The notes beneath the pieces were generated by a model. It had not been told where the DNA came from and searched no databases. It saw only the letters and a program-made list of their open reading frames with translations. 64,000 nucleotides of DNA from Sulfurimonas sp. Lineage in GTDB: Bacteria; Campylobacterota; Campylobacteria; Campylobacterales; Sulfurimonadaceae. Below, piece after piece: positions 22,330-30,352 of the stretch. The stretch spans positions 248,001 to 312,000 of the forward strand of contig NZ_JAQVKP010000001.1 of assembly GCF_028694605.1 (NCBI RefSeq). Direction: 5' to 3'. Position numbers and translations under genes: made by a program. Numbering within the stretch: position 1 is the stretch's first letter; each line of letters begins with the position of its first letter.

Positions 22330-22385
22330 GAATAATAGAATGCAAGTTTACGCTTGATACTTTAAAAAAATAAAGAGGAGAATAA

Positions 22386-22721
22386 ATGAGTAAGTTTAGA
22401 ACTCAAAATCCAGGCAATCAGCCTGTATGGGTTAACACAAGCAATTGTAAAGCATGTGATATCTGTGTATCAGTTTGTCCGTCTGGTGTGCTTGGAATGG
22501 TGTATGAGCCTACATCAACTCTTGGCGCTATGATATCTGTTCAGCACCCAGAAGCTTGTATAGGTTGCATGGAGTGCGAATTGGCATGTCCTGACTTTGC
22601 TATCTATGTGGCAGAAAAAGGTGAATTTAAATTTGCGAAACTTACTGATGAGTCAAAAGCTCGTCAAGCTGCTGTTATTGCAAACAAATATAGATCACTA
22701 AGCGAAAAAGGAGCTAGATAA
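22386..22721 (+). CDS. oorD: 2-oxoglutarate:acceptor oxidoreductase, delta (ferredoxin) subunit
   Basis: Electron-transfer subunit of the four-part OorDABC enzyme. 111 residues with two [4Fe-4S] motifs, CKACDICVSVCP and CIGCMECELACP. GAGGAG lies 7 bases before the ATG. The stop overlaps the oorA ATG (TAATG). OOR decarboxylates 2-oxoglutarate with ferredoxin or flavodoxin, or carboxylates succinyl-CoA in reductive TCA. Confidence 0.95.
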   Translation: MSKFRTQNPGNQPVWVNTSNCKACDICVSVCPSGVLGMVYEPTSTLGAMISVQHPEACIGCMECELACPDFAIYVAEKGEFKFAKLTDESKARQAAVIANKYRSLSEKGAR

Positions 22722-23854
22722 TGGCAACTAGAGAAGTTATTTCAAGTGGAAACGAATTGTCTGCATTAGCTGCAAGAGATGCGGGATGTAAGTTTTTTGG
22801 AGGTTATCCAATTACTCCATCAAGTGAAATTATGCATGAGATGTCTGATTTGATGCCGGAAGTCGGCGGAGCATGTATCCAGATGGAAGATGAGATTGCA
22901 GGTGTTGCAGCGGCAATCGGAGCAGGAATGAGCGGTGTTAGAACTATGACTGCTACATCCGGTCCCGGTATTTCACTAAAAGCTGAAAATCTTGGTTTGG
23001 CTCAAATGACTGAAGTTCCGTTGGTTGTTGTAAACGTTATGCGTGGCGGTCCATCAACCGGTCTTCCGACTCGTGTATCTCAAGGAGACGTTGCTCAAGC
23101 GAAAAACCCTTCACACGGTGACTATAAATCAATTACGGTTTGTGCAGGTTCATTGGCGGAGTGCTATACTGAAACTGTTAGAGCATTTAACTTGGCAGAT
23201 AGATTTATGCAGCCTGTATTTGTTCTTTTGGATGAGACTTTAGGGCATATGCATGGAAAAGCAGTACTTCCAACAGAAGAAGAAGTTGCAGCGGGAATCG
23301 TTCCAAGAAAAGTATTTGAAGGTCCTGCGGAAGAGTATTTTCCGTATCAGTGTGAGCATGACCAGCCGGCAGTTCTAAACCCTATGTTCAAAGGGTATAG
23401 ATACCACTTTACAGGTCTTCATCATGATAGAAGAGGTTTTCCAACCGAGGAGATTGAGACTTGTAGAAAACTAATACAGAGACTTGAAGACAAAGTTGAA
23501 CTGCACAAAGATGAAATTGAATCAAATGAAGAGTTTTTCTTAGATGATGCAGAGATTATGATTGTTGCTTACGGTTCAGTTTCTCTTGCGGCAAAAGAGG
23601 CTATCCGCCACCTCAGAGCAGATGGCATAAAAGCAGGGCTCTTTAGACCAATTACACTTTGGCCAAGTCCGCAAGACAGAATGAGAGAGCTTGCTGCTAG
23701 AATCCCAAAAGTTCTATGTGTTGAGTTAAATATCGGTCAGTACAGAGACGAGGTTCAGCGTGCAACGGGAAGACTTGATATCAACGGATTATTTAAAGTA
23801 AACGGAAGACCGATTTCCCCTTATGAAATTGTTAACAAAGTGAAGGAGCTCTAA
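22721..23854 (+). CDS. oorA: 2-oxoglutarate:acceptor oxidoreductase, alpha subunit
   Basis: 377 residues of the pyruvate:ferredoxin-type alpha subunit. The N-terminal PYR-like domain carries GYPITPSSEIMHE and the TSGPGISLKAENLGLAQM segment, which positions the TPP of OorB. A C-terminal transketolase-like domain contains AYGSVSLAAKEAI. It overlaps oorD and leaves one base before oorB. Confidence 0.96.
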   Translation: MATREVISSGNELSALAARDAGCKFFGGYPITPSSEIMHEMSDLMPEVGGACIQMEDEIAGVAAAIGAGMSGVRTMTATSGPGISLKAENLGLAQMTEVPLVVVNVMRGGPSTGLPTRVSQGDVAQAKNPSHGDYKSITVCAGSLAECYTETVRAFNLADRFMQPVFVLLDETLGHMHGKAVLPTEEEVAAGIVPRKVFEGPAEEYFPYQCEHDQPAVLNPMFKGYRYHFTGLHHDRRGFPTEEIETCRKLIQRLEDKVELHKDEIESNEEFFLDDAEIMIVAYGSVSLAAKEAIRHLRADGIKAGLFRPITLWPSPQDRMRELAARIPKVLCVELNIGQYRDEVQRATGRLDINGLFKVNGRPISPYEIVNKVKEL

Positions 23855-23855
23855 G

Positions 23856-24713
23856 ATGGCATTTAATTATGAAAATTATTTAAGACTTGAGAAGATGCCG
23901 ACACTATGGTGTTGGGGTTGTGGTGATGGTGTAATTCTAAAAGCTTTTGTGAGAGCTATTGACAGCCTTGGTATTAATAAAGATGATGTTTGTGTAGTTT
24001 CAGGTATCGGATGTTCAGGAAGATTTTCATCTTATGTTGATTTCAACACAGTTCATACGACCCACGGAAGAACGATAGCATTTGCAACCGGTATCAAACT
24101 TGCAAATCCTACTAAGCATGTTATATGTGTTGCAGGAGACGGTGATGCACTTGCAATCGGCGGTAACCACACTATCCACGGATGTAGAAGAAATATAGAT
24201 ATAACTTTTATCATTATTAACAACTTTATCTATGGTTTGACAAACTCTCAAACAAGCCCTACGACCCCGCAGGGTATGTGGACTGTTTCTCAACAAGCGG
24301 GAAATATCGACCCTACTTTCAATGTAGCAAACTTGGCAATCGCTGCCGGAGCTTCATTCGTAGCAAGAGAGACTGTAAATGATCCTAAAAAACTAGAAAA
24401 AACTATGGTAAAAGCGCTGGAGCATAAAGGCTTCGCACTTCTTGAAGTTTTATCAAACTGCCATATTAACCTTGGTAGAAAAAATAAGATGAACTCTGCG
24501 GTTGAAAACTTAAGCTGGATAGACAGCATCACGGTTTCTAAGAAAAAATACGACACTCTGGCTCCGGAAGAACAATTGAATCTACTCCCTACTGGTATCT
24601 TAAAACAAGATACGGAAGCCGCAGAGTATTGTGATATGTATGCTGAAGTTGTAAAAGTACATCAGGGTAAGAGAAAAACGATTACTCAAGATGACTTTAA
24701 GAAAAAAATATAA
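23856..24713 (+). CDS. oorB: 2-oxoglutarate:acceptor oxidoreductase, beta (TPP) subunit
   Basis: 285 residues. The thiamine-diphosphate/Mg motif is seen as GDGDALAIGGNH followed by the conserved NN in IIINNFIYGLTNSQ. CWGCGDG near the N-terminus is typical of the beta subunit. AAGGAG within the oorA end provides the ribosome site. Confidence 0.96.
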   Translation: MAFNYENYLRLEKMPTLWCWGCGDGVILKAFVRAIDSLGINKDDVCVVSGIGCSGRFSSYVDFNTVHTTHGRTIAFATGIKLANPTKHVICVAGDGDALAIGGNHTIHGCRRNIDITFIIINNFIYGLTNSQTSPTTPQGMWTVSQQAGNIDPTFNVANLAIAAGASFVARETVNDPKKLEKTMVKALEHKGFALLEVLSNCHINLGRKNKMNSAVENLSWIDSITVSKKKYDTLAPEEQLNLLPTGILKQDTEAAEYCDMYAEVVKVHQGKRKTITQDDFKKKI

Positions 24714-24724
24714 GGAGACACACA

Positions 24725-25282
24725 ATGGCTAGAACATTAATGAGATTTACGGGCGTTGGTGGACAAGGTGTTCTTCTTGCAGGAGAGATTTTTGCAGCGG
24801 CAAAGATTAAGACAGGCGGTAACGGATTAAAAACTGCTACATATACTTCACAAGTTCGCGGCGGACCGACCGTCGTTGATATTACTTTGGATGATGATGA
24901 GATTTACTATCCGTATGCAAATGACGGTGAGATTAACTTCATGCTCTCTGTTGCGCAGGTAAGTTATGACCAGTTTAAAAAAGGGGTTCAAGAGGGCGGA
25001 ACTATCGTTGTTGACCCTAACCTTGTAAAACCTAGTGAAGAAGATACAAAGAAGTGGAATATTATTGAGATTCCGATTATTACTATTGCAAAAGAGGAAG
25101 TCGGCAATGTTATTACTCAGTCCGTCGTTGCTCTTGCTATAGCAAACACGATTATGAAACCTCTCGATAGAGAAGTTCTCATAGAGACGATGTTGTCAAA
25201 AGTTCCTGCCAAGGTTCACGATGTAAATAAAAAAGCTTATGACCTTGGTGAAAAATACGCAAAAGAAGCTACAAGTAAGTAG
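24725..25282 (+). CDS. oorC: 2-oxoglutarate:acceptor oxidoreductase, gamma subunit
   Basis: 185 residues of the gamma (POR_gamma) family with the opening FTGVGGQGVLLAGEIFA and VRGGPTVVDI. Completes the D-A-B-C order known from Helicobacter and Campylobacter. AAGGAG lies 7 bases before the ATG. A strong terminator follows. Confidence 0.96.
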   Translation: MARTLMRFTGVGGQGVLLAGEIFAAAKIKTGGNGLKTATYTSQVRGGPTVVDITLDDDEIYYPYANDGEINFMLSVAQVSYDQFKKGVQEGGTIVVDPNLVKPSEEDTKKWNIIEIPIITIAKEEVGNVITQSVVALAIANTIMKPLDREVLIETMLSKVPAKVHDVNKKAYDLGEKYAKEATSK

Positions 25283-25331
25283 TCTTTATATATCTGTGCC
25301 GGCTTCTTAAAAAGAGGGCATAGATAACTTT

Positions 25332-25357
25332 AGCAGCTCTGAGGAGCTGCTTTTTTT
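25332..25357 (+). terminator. rho-independent terminator closing the oor operon
   Basis: GCAGCTC / GAGCTGC perfect stem with loop TGAG and seven T directly after it. The strongest terminator in the window. Confidence 0.95.
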
Positions 25358-25402
25358 ATGCAAATAGCTGATATTAAATAATATCTATAATATTATAAAA
25401 TA

Positions 25403-26020
25403 TTAAACTCTAATGCTTTCCCAAAAAAACTCCACATGTTTTTCAAATTGAGTTGAGAGATTTGTGGTTGAGCCACTGTCAAATCTCAAAAGCGTAATCT
25501 GAAGCCTGATGTAGAAGAGGGTGGACAAAAACTCATAAGCAACCATCATGGGATCTGCTGAGCGAATTAGAGAGTTTTGCATCATTATAAAAAATGCTTC
25601 GGAGAGAACTTTTACATTTTCATTATGAAATTCACTCATAAACTGCTCTCTAAGCTCTCTATTTTGAAAAAGCTCTATCATAAGCAGCCTAAACATATTT
25701 TCGTTGTTTTTGTCAAATGTAAGAAGTTTGTACTGCATCGCAAATTTCTGTAAAAACAGTTTTCCCTTCAATGCTGATTCTTTTATATCGCTATTGTTTT
25801 GAGAGAATGGTGTTGTAAAAATCTCTTTTGCAACGCATAAAAAAATCTCCTCTTTATTTTGAAAATGATTATATAGCGCGCTCTCCCTAATTCCTACTTC
25901 CGAAGCAATTTTTCGCACGCTGGTAGCTTTAAAACCATGTTCTGAAAAGAGAGTAGATGCTGCTTTGAGTATCTTATCTTTAGTGTTTATTGTTTTTTTA
26001 TTTAGCGTATTTTCGGGCAT
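25403..26020 (-). CDS. TetR/AcrR-family transcriptional regulator
   Basis: 205 residues. The N-terminal helix-turn-helix is seen at about residues 15-60 (ILKAASTLFSEHGFKATSVR and IASEVGIRESALYNHFQNK), the usual TetR pattern. The helical C-terminal part would bind a ligand and dimerise, and is not recognisable further. Upstream of it lies an array of five operator-like palindromes, and a minus-strand TATAAT (26065-26070) falls between the first two. Autoregulation is therefore likely. The other divergent unit served by the array is the RNase P RNA gene. Confidence 0.93.
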   Translation of the reverse strand: MPENTLNKKTINTKDKILKAASTLFSEHGFKATSVRKIASEVGIRESALYNHFQNKEEIFLCVAKEIFTTPFSQNNSDIKESALKGKLFLQKFAMQYKLLTFDKNNENMFRLLMIELFQNRELREQFMSEFHNENVKVLSEAFFIMMQNSLIRSADPMMVAYEFLSTLFYIRLQITLLRFDSGSTTNLSTQFEKHVEFFWESIRV

Positions 26021-26040
26021 GTGGCAACCTTTTTATTGTA

Positions 26041-26181
26041 TGAACAAATGTTAATGTATTTATAATTATAAATGAACGGTTGTTAATTTAACCTTATATC
26101 AAGTGAACAGTTGTTCATCGGATTACAAGGTATAATGAACAATTGTTCACTTGTGAATAAAACCAGACGAACACTTGCTCA
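26041..26181. promoter_or_regulatory. array of five phased operator palindromes
   Basis: Five copies of a TGAACAnTTGTTCA-like palindrome start at 26041, 26073, 26104, 26136 and 26168, i.e. every 31-32 bases (three helix turns). The fourth is a perfect 14-mer (TGAACAATTGTTCA); the third has one central mismatch; the first, second and fifth are degenerate in one or both arms. Copies one and two flank the putative tetR -10 box on the minus strand. Copy four abuts a plus-strand TATAAT (26131-26136), and copy five covers the -35 position of the TACAAT in front of rnpB. The adjacent TetR protein is the obvious candidate ligand. Confidence 0.8.
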
Positions 26182-26188
26182 CCGTCAG

Positions 26189-26194
26189 TACAAT
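26189..26194 (+). promoter_or_regulatory. putative -10 box for rnpB
   Basis: TACAAT, 8 bases past the fifth operator palindrome and about 32 bases before the predicted 5' end of RNase P RNA. A second possible box, TATAAT, is at 26131-26136 within the array. Confidence 0.4.
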
Positions 26195-26225
26195 TTGAGT
26201 TAAAGGAATTTTTTTGTAAACTTCC

Positions 26226-26586
26226 GCAGGTACAACAGATAGCAACTTGAAATATTTCAAGAGGAAAGTCCGAGCTGCTCTAAGAAGGTGTTCCATTTAA
26301 CGAATGGCCGCAGTGATGCGAGGGAAAGTGCAACAGAGAGAAGACTTCCGCTTTAGCGGTAAAGGTGAAAGGGCGGTGTAAGAGACCACCAGTCTTTATA
26401 GCAATATAGAGAGCTTGTAAACCCAACATGGCAGCAAGAAACAGATGGTCAGCGTCTTAGGGAGCAAGTAAATGGTAATAATATGCTGTTTATTTGCTTA
26501 TGCTACTGTTTCGCTAGAGTTACTATGCAAATAGTAAAGTAGATTAATGCTATCAATACAAAACTCGGCTTACGTTGTGCCTAAAA
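26226..26586 (+). ncRNA. rnpB: RNase P RNA component, type A
   Basis: Catalytic RNA that trims tRNA 5' leaders. Seen in order: the P3 hairpin CTTGAAA-TA-TTTCAAG, the conserved GAGGAAAGTCCG (26261 onward), AGGGAAAGTGCAACAGAGAG, GTGAAAGGGCGGTGTAAGAG, AAACCCAACATGGCAGCAAG, and near the 3' end AAAACTCGGCTTAC. P1 pairs AGGTACAAC (26228-26236) with GTTGTGCCT (26574-26582). The ends are approximate to a few bases. It lies just downstream of the TetR-type operator array. Confidence 0.95.
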
Positions 26587-26786
26587 CACCATGTTGAAAT
26601 AATGCAAAATTTTATTTCTTGAATGAAATACTATTTAATATAAGATAGCTCATATGCAAAAAAAATTACCAAAAAGAAAGGCTTGAGGATAAACCTAGAA
26701 ATAGGCACTTTTATAGAAATTATTTTCAAGAGAATTTACATTATGTTAACCAATGTAAAAAATTATATTTCAAAGAGACAATTATC
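26587..26786 (+). other. 200-base gap after rnpB without a recognised gene
   Basis: AT-rich. Seen in it: a 10-codon ATG frame (MQKKLPKRKA, 26654-26686) with no good ribosome site; a small CCTA-GAAA-TAGG tetraloop hairpin (26694-26705); and an 8-bp stem TTTACATT / AATGTAAA (26735-26759) that might end the rnpB transcript but lacks a U-run. Nothing matches a known RNA family. Confidence 0.35.
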
Positions 26787-26996
26787 ATGAGTGATAGAAA
26801 ACAACAGCTTATCAATGACATCCAGAATTTGCTCAATAGCTATGATGGTGTCAATAAAACATCAATCAATCCAAATATTTTAGAGTTTATGGATGAAGAT
26901 ATGCTTATAAGCATTATCGATTCTCTTTTGCAGCAAAAAGAATATGCCAAAGAGCCTGATTTGGAGTGGTTGGAGAGATTTAAAAAATATAATTAA
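26787..26996 (+). CDS. small hypothetical protein, 69 aa
   Basis: Not recognised. ATG start with AAAGAGA about 7 bases upstream. The product is acidic and mostly helical, with no Cys and no membrane segment; it ends DLEWLERFKKYN. Codon use matches its neighbours. It is followed after 89 bases by a response regulator, so they may share a transcript. Confidence 0.6.
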   Translation: MSDRKQQLINDIQNLLNSYDGVNKTSINPNILEFMDEDMLISIIDSLLQQKEYAKEPDLEWLERFKKYN

Positions 26997-27085
26997 ATAA
27001 CTATAGTTGCTATCAATCAAAAACAGTTTCATTTGTTACTGAATTGTCTGTATAATTATAAATCACATAAAAAAAGGATACTTAA

Positions 27086-27631
27086 ATGTCTAATATAGAT
27101 TTAGTGCAGCTTACACAGGAAACAAAGAAGCTCACGGCAATGGTTGTTGAGGATGAAAAAGTTGCTAATGAACTTTTAAGCTCAACTTTCAAAAATTTCT
27201 TTTCTGATGTTAAATCATGCTTCAATGGTAAAGAAGCTTTAGAAGCTTATCTTAAATCAGCTCCGGATGTTGTTTTTGTTGATATTATAATGGCAGAGAT
27301 GGATGGTATAGAGCTTTCACGTAAAATTCGTGAAATTAACCCTACTCAAATCATCATTGTTATTTCTGCAAGCAATGATATTGAAAAAATATCTGAGTCT
27401 ATAGAAGTTGGTGTAAATAGCTTTATACAAAAACCTATTGATACGAAAAAAATCATAGAGTTGCTTGGAAATGTTGTTGCAATGGTTGCTAAAAAGAAAA
27501 AAGTTGAGACAAAAACATTCTCTATCTCTCTTCCACTAGATATTTATGAACTAGTGAACGATAATGCAAAGGCAGAGAGTATTTCTAAAAATGCTGTTAT
27601 TATCAGAGCGCTTCGCAGTTTTTACGAATAA
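27086..27631 (+). CDS. response regulator with REC domain and C-terminal ribbon-helix-helix
   Basis: 181 residues. The receiver domain (about 17-130) has the acidic pair E22/D23, phospho-acceptor D66 (VFVDI) and the conserved Lys in IQKPID. After a lysine-rich linker the last ~37 residues (FSISLPLDIYELVNDNAKAE onward) look like a CopG/Arc-type RHH DNA-binding fold rather than a winged helix or AAA output. No sensor kinase is adjacent. AAAGGA precedes the ATG. RHH assignment is by pattern only. Confidence 0.85.
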   Translation: MSNIDLVQLTQETKKLTAMVVEDEKVANELLSSTFKNFFSDVKSCFNGKEALEAYLKSAPDVVFVDIIMAEMDGIELSRKIREINPTQIIIVISASNDIEKISESIEVGVNSFIQKPIDTKKIIELLGNVVAMVAKKKKVETKTFSISLPLDIYELVNDNAKAESISKNAVIIRALRSFYE

Positions 27632-27673
27632 TAAAAAATACTGAGTTTTAGGAATTATTAAGAAATAGATCTG

Positions 27674-27679
27674 TATAAT
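27674..27679 (+). promoter_or_regulatory. -10 box for tRNA-Glu
   Basis: Perfect TATAAT 29 bases before the mature tRNA 5' end, preceded by AT-rich sequence. Confidence 0.6.
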
Positions 27680-27708
27680 TTCGGCTCAGTAACAAATACT
27701 GACAGAGT

Positions 27709-27783
27709 GGCCCCGTCGTCTAGCGGTCAGGATCCCAGGTTTTCATCCTGGTTACAGGAGTTCGATTCTCCTCGGGGTCACCA
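27709..27783 (+). tRNA. tRNA-Glu (anticodon TTC)
   Basis: 75-nt cloverleaf. The acceptor stem GGCCCCG / CGGGGTC contains one G-U pair. The anticodon stem CCAGG / CCTGG encloses loop TTTTCAT (anticodon TTC). The T-arm has TTCGATT, and CCA is encoded. It lies beside glnS and the GluRS-like gene, both on the glutamate/glutamine charging theme. Confidence 0.97.
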
Positions 27784-27892
27784 ACTTTCACTTCTTTTCA
27801 TACGACAATCAAGCGTTATATACCTAAGTCATCAATATGTATCGCAATTTCAGCCGTCCATACTTCTGTAAAACTAAAAATCACAACACCCA

Positions 27893-27923
27893 TTCTACGC
27901 ACCTTTAAAAAAAGTGCGTAGAA
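27893..27923 (-). terminator. stem-loop downstream of glnS
   Basis: Perfect 10-bp stem TTCTACGCAC / GTGCGTAGAA with an A/T-rich 11-base loop, 9 bases past the glnS stop. On the minus strand the loop holds the T-run and no clean U-tract follows, so it may be a terminator or an mRNA 3'-end stabiliser. The rest of the gap 27784-27931 shows nothing. Confidence 0.5.
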
Positions 27924-27931
27924 CCCCTATT

Positions 27932-30193
27932 CTACTTGATTAGCTTCTGTGCAACAAGCCCATTGACCACGCTTGGGTTTGCTTTGCCGCCTGTAGCTTT
28001 TAGAACTTGACCTACAAAAAAACCAAGCAGATTAGTGTTCCCTGCTCTAAACTTTTCCACATTGTCCGGATTTTTTGCAATTATCTCATCAATAATAGGC
28101 TCAATTACAGCAGGGTCGCTTATCTGGATAAGTCCCTTAGCTTGAACTATCTGCGTAGGGTTTTCTCCATTTGTAGCCATCTCTTCAAAAACCTCTTTAG
28201 CTATTTTATTTGAGATGGTGCCATCATCAATCATTTTAACAAGTTCTGCTATCTGGGATGCAGTAAACTTTAGCTCACCGGATTGTTTCTCTTTAAACTC
28301 TCTTGCTACTTCATTTGCTATAATGTTGGCAATAGTGACAGGTGAGTTGTGTAGTGAGAGTGTATTTTCATAAAAAGAAGAGAGTTTTTCATCTCTGGCT
28401 AAAATCTCGGCAACCATGCCCTTTAGTCCAAGTTCATTGATATATCTGTTAAGCAGTATCTGCTCTGCTTCACTCATGGCTTCAGCTTCACCCTCAATCT
28501 GAACCCTTTTATCGTCTGCTTTTTCTATCTTGGTGCTACTTTTTTCTATGCTGCTTTTTTTGCTCCAAGACTCTTTAAGACCTACGATTTTGTTAAAAAC
28601 TGGTTTTGCGTCTGTGTAGTCAATGGAATCGGCGTAAAAATACCCATGTCTTTCAAACTGGAATCTAACATCAGGCTTATCTGTTACAACCGCAGGTTCG
28701 ACAAGCGCATTTTGTATGATTTTTAAAGAGTCAGGGTTGAGATCTTCCATGTTTTGCGGGTTTTCGCAAGCATAAAGTCTCTCATAAAGCCTTACCTCTA
28801 CTTCTTTGGCAGACGCAGCATCCACCCATTGGATAGCACTTTTGACTTTTATGCCGCTTGTGTCTTGTCCGCTTTTGGAGTTTGGGCTGTACTCTGCTAT
28901 TATCTCTGTTATATCGCCGTTTTTGTCTTTTTTAACCTCTTTACATGTAATGATATATGCATTTTTGAGACGTACAGGCTGCTCTGGCGTAAGACGGAAG
29001 TATCCTTTTGGAGGATTTTCATCAAAGTCATCACGCTCAATATATATCTCTTTGGAAAAAGGTATCTTTCTTGACCCCTCTTTTGGTATATCATCAGGAT
29101 AATATGAGGCGTCAAGCTCTTCACTGCCATCATAGTTGGCTATTGTTACCTTTAGTGGGTTAAGCACACACATAACACGAGGTACTTTTGTGTTTAGATC
29201 ATCTCTGATACAAAACTCAAGCTGTGAGACATCAACGGTGGAGTTTGCTTTTGCTATGCCGATTTGATTACAGAAGTTTAAAATGGATTCTGGTGTATAA
29301 CCTCTTCTTCTAAGTCCTGCAATAGTAGGAAGGCGAGGATCATCCCATCCGCTTACTTTTTTTTCATTAACCAACTCCAGAAGCTTTCTTTTGCTCATAA
29401 CGGTATAGTTGATTCCAAGTCTTGCAAACTCATGTTGATAAGGGCGCGGTGGTTGGAGTCCAAGTGTTTCTAACACCCAGTCATAGATATCACGGTTGTT
29501 CTCAAACTCCAACGTACAGATAGAGTGGCTGACACCTTCGATGTAGTCGGATAGGCAGTGACCAAAGTCATACATAGGATAAATTGCCCACTTGTCCTCT
29601 GCTCTGTAGTGATGTGCATGTCGTATGCGGTATAAAAGCGGATCGCGCATCTTCATGTTTGCAGCAGACATATCTATCTTGGCACGAAGAACATGTTCAC
29701 CGTCTTTAAACTCACCGTTTTTCATTCTCTCTAAAAGGTCTAGGTTCTCTTCAACACTGCGCTTTGCATATTCACTGCGACGCCCGGCTTCTGTAACAGT
29801 ACCACGGTACTCACGCATCGTCTCTTCATCCAAGCTGTCAACATAAGCTTTGTCCATCTTGACAAGCTCTATGGCATACTCGTAAAGTTTGTCGAAATAG
29901 TCTGATGTATAACGCACATCGCCATTCCACTTAAACCCAAGCCAAGTAACGGCATCCTTAAGCGCTTCAACATATCTCGTGTCTTCGGTAGTTGGGTTTG
30001 TATCGTCCATTCTAAGGTTGCAATACCCGTTGTAGTCGCGTGCAATACCGAAATTTATGGCTATGGATTTGGCATGCCCGATATGAGGGAAGCCGTTTGG
30101 CTCCGGAGGAAACCTTGTGATAATATTTTTGTATTTGCCTGATTTTAGGTCTTTTTCAACTATTGTGCGTAAAAAATCTTTGTGTTCACTCAT
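27932..30193 (-). CDS. glnS: glutamine-tRNA ligase fused to a YqeY/GatB-type domain
   Basis: Charges tRNA-Gln directly with glutamine. Residues 1 to about 555 are class I GlnRS, with HIGH as P36-H37-I38-G39-H40 and the KMSKS loop as V265-M266-S267-K268-R269. From about 590 to 753 a GatB/YqeY tail follows, ending GFFVGQVLKATGGKANPSVV. The same fusion is known in Deinococcus GlnRS, where the tail helps grip tRNA-Gln. Helicobacter and Campylobacter have no GlnRS and instead use a second GluRS plus GatCAB, so this gene is probably acquired. Divergent from the GluRS-like gene. Confidence 0.95.
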   Translation of the reverse strand: MSEHKDFLRTIVEKDLKSGKYKNIITRFPPEPNGFPHIGHAKSIAINFGIARDYNGYCNLRMDDTNPTTEDTRYVEALKDAVTWLGFKWNGDVRYTSDYFDKLYEYAIELVKMDKAYVDSLDEETMREYRGTVTEAGRRSEYAKRSVEENLDLLERMKNGEFKDGEHVLRAKIDMSAANMKMRDPLLYRIRHAHHYRAEDKWAIYPMYDFGHCLSDYIEGVSHSICTLEFENNRDIYDWVLETLGLQPPRPYQHEFARLGINYTVMSKRKLLELVNEKKVSGWDDPRLPTIAGLRRRGYTPESILNFCNQIGIAKANSTVDVSQLEFCIRDDLNTKVPRVMCVLNPLKVTIANYDGSEELDASYYPDDIPKEGSRKIPFSKEIYIERDDFDENPPKGYFRLTPEQPVRLKNAYIITCKEVKKDKNGDITEIIAEYSPNSKSGQDTSGIKVKSAIQWVDAASAKEVEVRLYERLYACENPQNMEDLNPDSLKIIQNALVEPAVVTDKPDVRFQFERHGYFYADSIDYTDAKPVFNKIVGLKESWSKKSSIEKSSTKIEKADDKRVQIEGEAEAMSEAEQILLNRYINELGLKGMVAEILARDEKLSSFYENTLSLHNSPVTIANIIANEVAREFKEKQSGELKFTASQIAELVKMIDDGTISNKIAKEVFEEMATNGENPTQIVQAKGLIQISDPAVIEPIIDEIIAKNPDNVEKFRAGNTNLLGFFVGQVLKATGGKANPSVVNGLVAQKLIK

Positions 30194-30234
30194 TATTTGT
30201 CAAACCTTTTCATTTTAAAACTGTTGTCGGTTGC

Positions 30235-30323
30235 ATTTTATCAAATTGGAGCTTATAGCTCAATTTCCTTTGATTTCATCGCTTTTTAAACAAAGAACTT
30301 CCTTAGCTAAAACTTGATAAAAT
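30235..30323. promoter_or_regulatory. divergent promoter region, glnS / GluRS-like gene
   Basis: Minus-strand TAAAAT (30235-30240) serves glnS and plus-strand TAAAAT (30318-30323) the GluRS-like gene. Between them AAATT-G-GAGC / GCTC-AATTT (30243-30266, one bulge, loop TTATA) forms an inverted repeat at the -35 position of glnS, a candidate operator. Confidence 0.35.
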
Positions 30324-30352
30324 TCCAAAATTTAGATTAAACAGGAATATAA

